Part shown: piece after piece, positions 6,741-7,719 of the stretch | Layout of the letters: the number at the start of each line of letters is the position of its first letter | How positions within the stretch are numbered: position 1 is the stretch's first letter | Assembly (NCBI GenBank): GCA_900555035.1 | Contig: USJX01000108.1 | Span: 1-7,719, forward strand | Length of the DNA: 7,719 nucleotides | DNA from: an uncultured Prevotella sp. | Lineage (GTDB): Bacteria; Bacteroidota; Bacteroidia; Bacteroidales; Bacteroidaceae | Direction: 5' to 3' | Position numbers and translations under genes: made by a program | Notes under the pieces: model-generated | Seen by the model: the letters and a program-made list of their open reading frames with translations, nothing else | The model's database searches: none | What the model was told of the DNA's origin: nothing

Positions 6741-6750
6741 TGCAAAGTTA
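6741..6750 (-). promoter_or_regulatory. Bacteroidota-type -7 promoter element for the RidA-like gene
   Basis: The minus strand reads TAACTTTGCA, matching TAnnTTTG, with a T-rich stretch (TTTTTTTCTTTTC, about 20-32 bases further upstream) where the -33 element is expected. It sits 43 bases before the ATG at 6699 and predicts a leader of about 36 bases. It shares nine of ten bases with the element before the DUF6057-like gene. Confidence 0.65.
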
Positions 6751-6797
6751 CGGATAATTCATGAGAAAAGAAAAAAACAAGATGGACTTTTGATGAA

Positions 6798-6823
6798 AAT
6801 ACCTACTTATGGTGATGGGTATT
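6798..6823 (-). terminator. Weak candidate terminator after the carbamoyltransferase gene
   Basis: An 8-bp stem with one G-T pair (AATACCTA at 6798-6805 with 6816-6823) and a 10-base loop lies 18 bases past the carbamoyltransferase stop. On the minus strand it exits into TTTTCATC. The stem is short and AT-rich, so this is tentative. The rest of the 142-base gap holds only the RidA-like gene's promoter. Confidence 0.3.
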
Positions 6824-6841
6824 CCTGCTATCTGTAAAATA

Positions 6842-7719
6842 TTAAAGCGATTCGAGCATGCGCTTGATTACAACTTCGGCTGAAATCTCGCGGTTGGCTG
6901 CCTCTGGAATCACCAGACTGTTCTTGCTTTCGATGACATCATCGGTAACAATCAGTCCGCGGCGTACTGGCAGGCAGTGCATGAAGCATCCGTCGTTGGT
7001 CCAGCTCATGTGCTCCTCGTCGATGGTCCAGCTCATATCCTTGCTCAATATCTCACCATACTGTGCTGGGTCTTTCACGCCCGGACAGCTCCAGTTCTTG
7101 GCATAAACGAAGTCTGCACCTTCCAGCGCCTTCTTCTGGTCGTACTCCACTTTGGCATTACCTACGAACTTTGGATCAAGCTCGTAGCCCTCAGGGTGAG
7201 TAACCACGAAATCAACATCGGCTGCATTCATCCACTGGGCGAATGAGTTTGGTACAGCCTGAGGCAGGGCACGGCAATGAGGAGCCCAGGTCAGGACTAC
7301 CTTAGGACGAGCCACCTTTTTGTGCTCCTCGATAGTGATGAGGTCGGCGAATGCCTGGAGTGGGTGAACGGTGGCTGTCTCCATGGCGAAGACTGGGCGG
7401 CCGCTGTACTTCACAAACTGGTTTACGATGGTCTCGGCATAATCGTAGTCACGGTCTTTCAGACCGGCAAAGCTGCGTACGCCAATCAAATCGCAGAAGC
7501 TACCCATTACTGGGATAGCCTCCAGCAGGTGTTCGCTCTTGTCGCCATCCATGATAACGCCACGCTCTGTCTCCAGTTTCCATGCACCGGCGTTCACATC
7601 GAGCACGATAACATTCATGCCCAGGTTCATCGCAGCCTTCTGTGTACTCAGTCGGGTACGGAGACTGTTATTGAAGAATATCATCAGCAAGGTTTTGTTC
7701 TTGCCCAACTCCTGATAAC
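6842..7719 (-). CDS. argF': N-succinylornithine carbamoyltransferase, arginine pathway (5' end outside window)
   Basis: It transfers a carbamoyl group from carbamoyl phosphate to an N-acylated ornithine in arginine synthesis, bypassing free ornithine; the enzyme is a cytoplasmic trimer. Visible motifs are the carbamoyl-phosphate loop SLRTR (7652-7666), HPLQ (7355-7366) and HCLP (6968-6979), all intact. The sequence closely resembles the Bacteroides fragilis ArgF' enzyme as I recall it, including GAWKLETERGVIMDGD and the PNSFA, HPEGYELDPKFVGNA and IPEAANREISA blocks. At the residue that sets acetyl- versus succinyl-ornithine specificity (Glu92 in the Xanthomonas acetyl enzyme, Pro90 in the B. 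fragilis succinyl enzyme) there is a Ser, codon 7535-7537. The frame stays open to the right edge, reading YQELGKNKTLL before the loop, so roughly 25-30 N-terminal residues are missing; a TTG at 7706-7708 is not the start. The TAA is at 6842-6844. Confidence 0.94.
   Translation of the reverse strand, partial: YQELGKNKTLLMIFFNNSLRTRLSTQKAAMNLGMNVIVLDVNAGAWKLETERGVIMDGDKSEHLLEAIPVMGSFCDLIGVRSFAGLKDRDYDYAETIVNQFVKYSGRPVFAMETATVHPLQAFADLITIEEHKKVARPKVVLTWAPHCRALPQAVPNSFAQWMNAADVDFVVTHPEGYELDPKFVGNAKVEYDQKKALEGADFVYAKNWSCPGVKDPAQYGEILSKDMSWTIDEEHMSWTNDGCFMHCLPVRRGLIVTDDVIESKNSLVIPEAANREISAEVVIKRMLESL

Noticed and set aside
7706..7708. TTG as the start of the carbamoyltransferase
   Set aside because: The frame continues to the window edge with family-like residues (YQEL), so the gene is simply truncated.

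Overview
The window looks like chromosomal core sequence from a Bacteroidota species, most likely Prevotella/Segatella. Four things point there: the gene content, Bacteroidota-type promoters (TAnnTTTG at -7) upstream of two minus-strand genes, weak Shine-Dalgarno sequences, and an arginine-pathway carbamoyltransferase of the N-succinylornithine type first characterised in Bacteroides fragilis. The genus is inferred from sequence resemblance recalled without a database search. I saw no phage, transposase, CRISPR, rRNA or tRNA signal.

Left half, plus strand (1-4166): a membrane-anchored PASTA-repeat protein cut by the left edge by about one codon, an RluD-type 23S rRNA pseudouridine synthase, D-alanine--D-alanine ligase (Ddl) five bases downstream of it, and a PlsC/PlsB-like acyltransferase. 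The order joins peptidoglycan precursor synthesis, ribosome modification and phospholipid synthesis. A perfect 16-bp hairpin separates ddl from the acyltransferase, so the fourth gene may be partly or wholly uncoupled from the first three.

Centre (4167-4240): a GC-rich hairpin with an A-run on one side and a T-run on the other lies between convergent genes and should terminate transcription from both directions.

Right half, minus strand (4241-7719), in transcription order: an ArgF'-type carbamoyltransferase cut by the right edge, a protein with two RidA/YjgF-like halves resembling the chorismatase (FkbO/XanB2) family, and a DUF6057-like polytopic membrane protein. The second and third each have their own TAnnTTTG promoter, and a perfect 25-bp inverted repeat covers the stop codon of the RidA-like gene, so these look like separate transcription units rather than one operon.

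No wholly new system is evident. The most informative oddities are a Ser at the substrate-specificity position of the carbamoyltransferase, an H-x5-D spacing in the acyltransferase in place of the usual H-x4-D, the two-domain RidA/chorismatase-like enzyme with no chorismate-pathway neighbour, and the function-unknown DUF6057-like protein.
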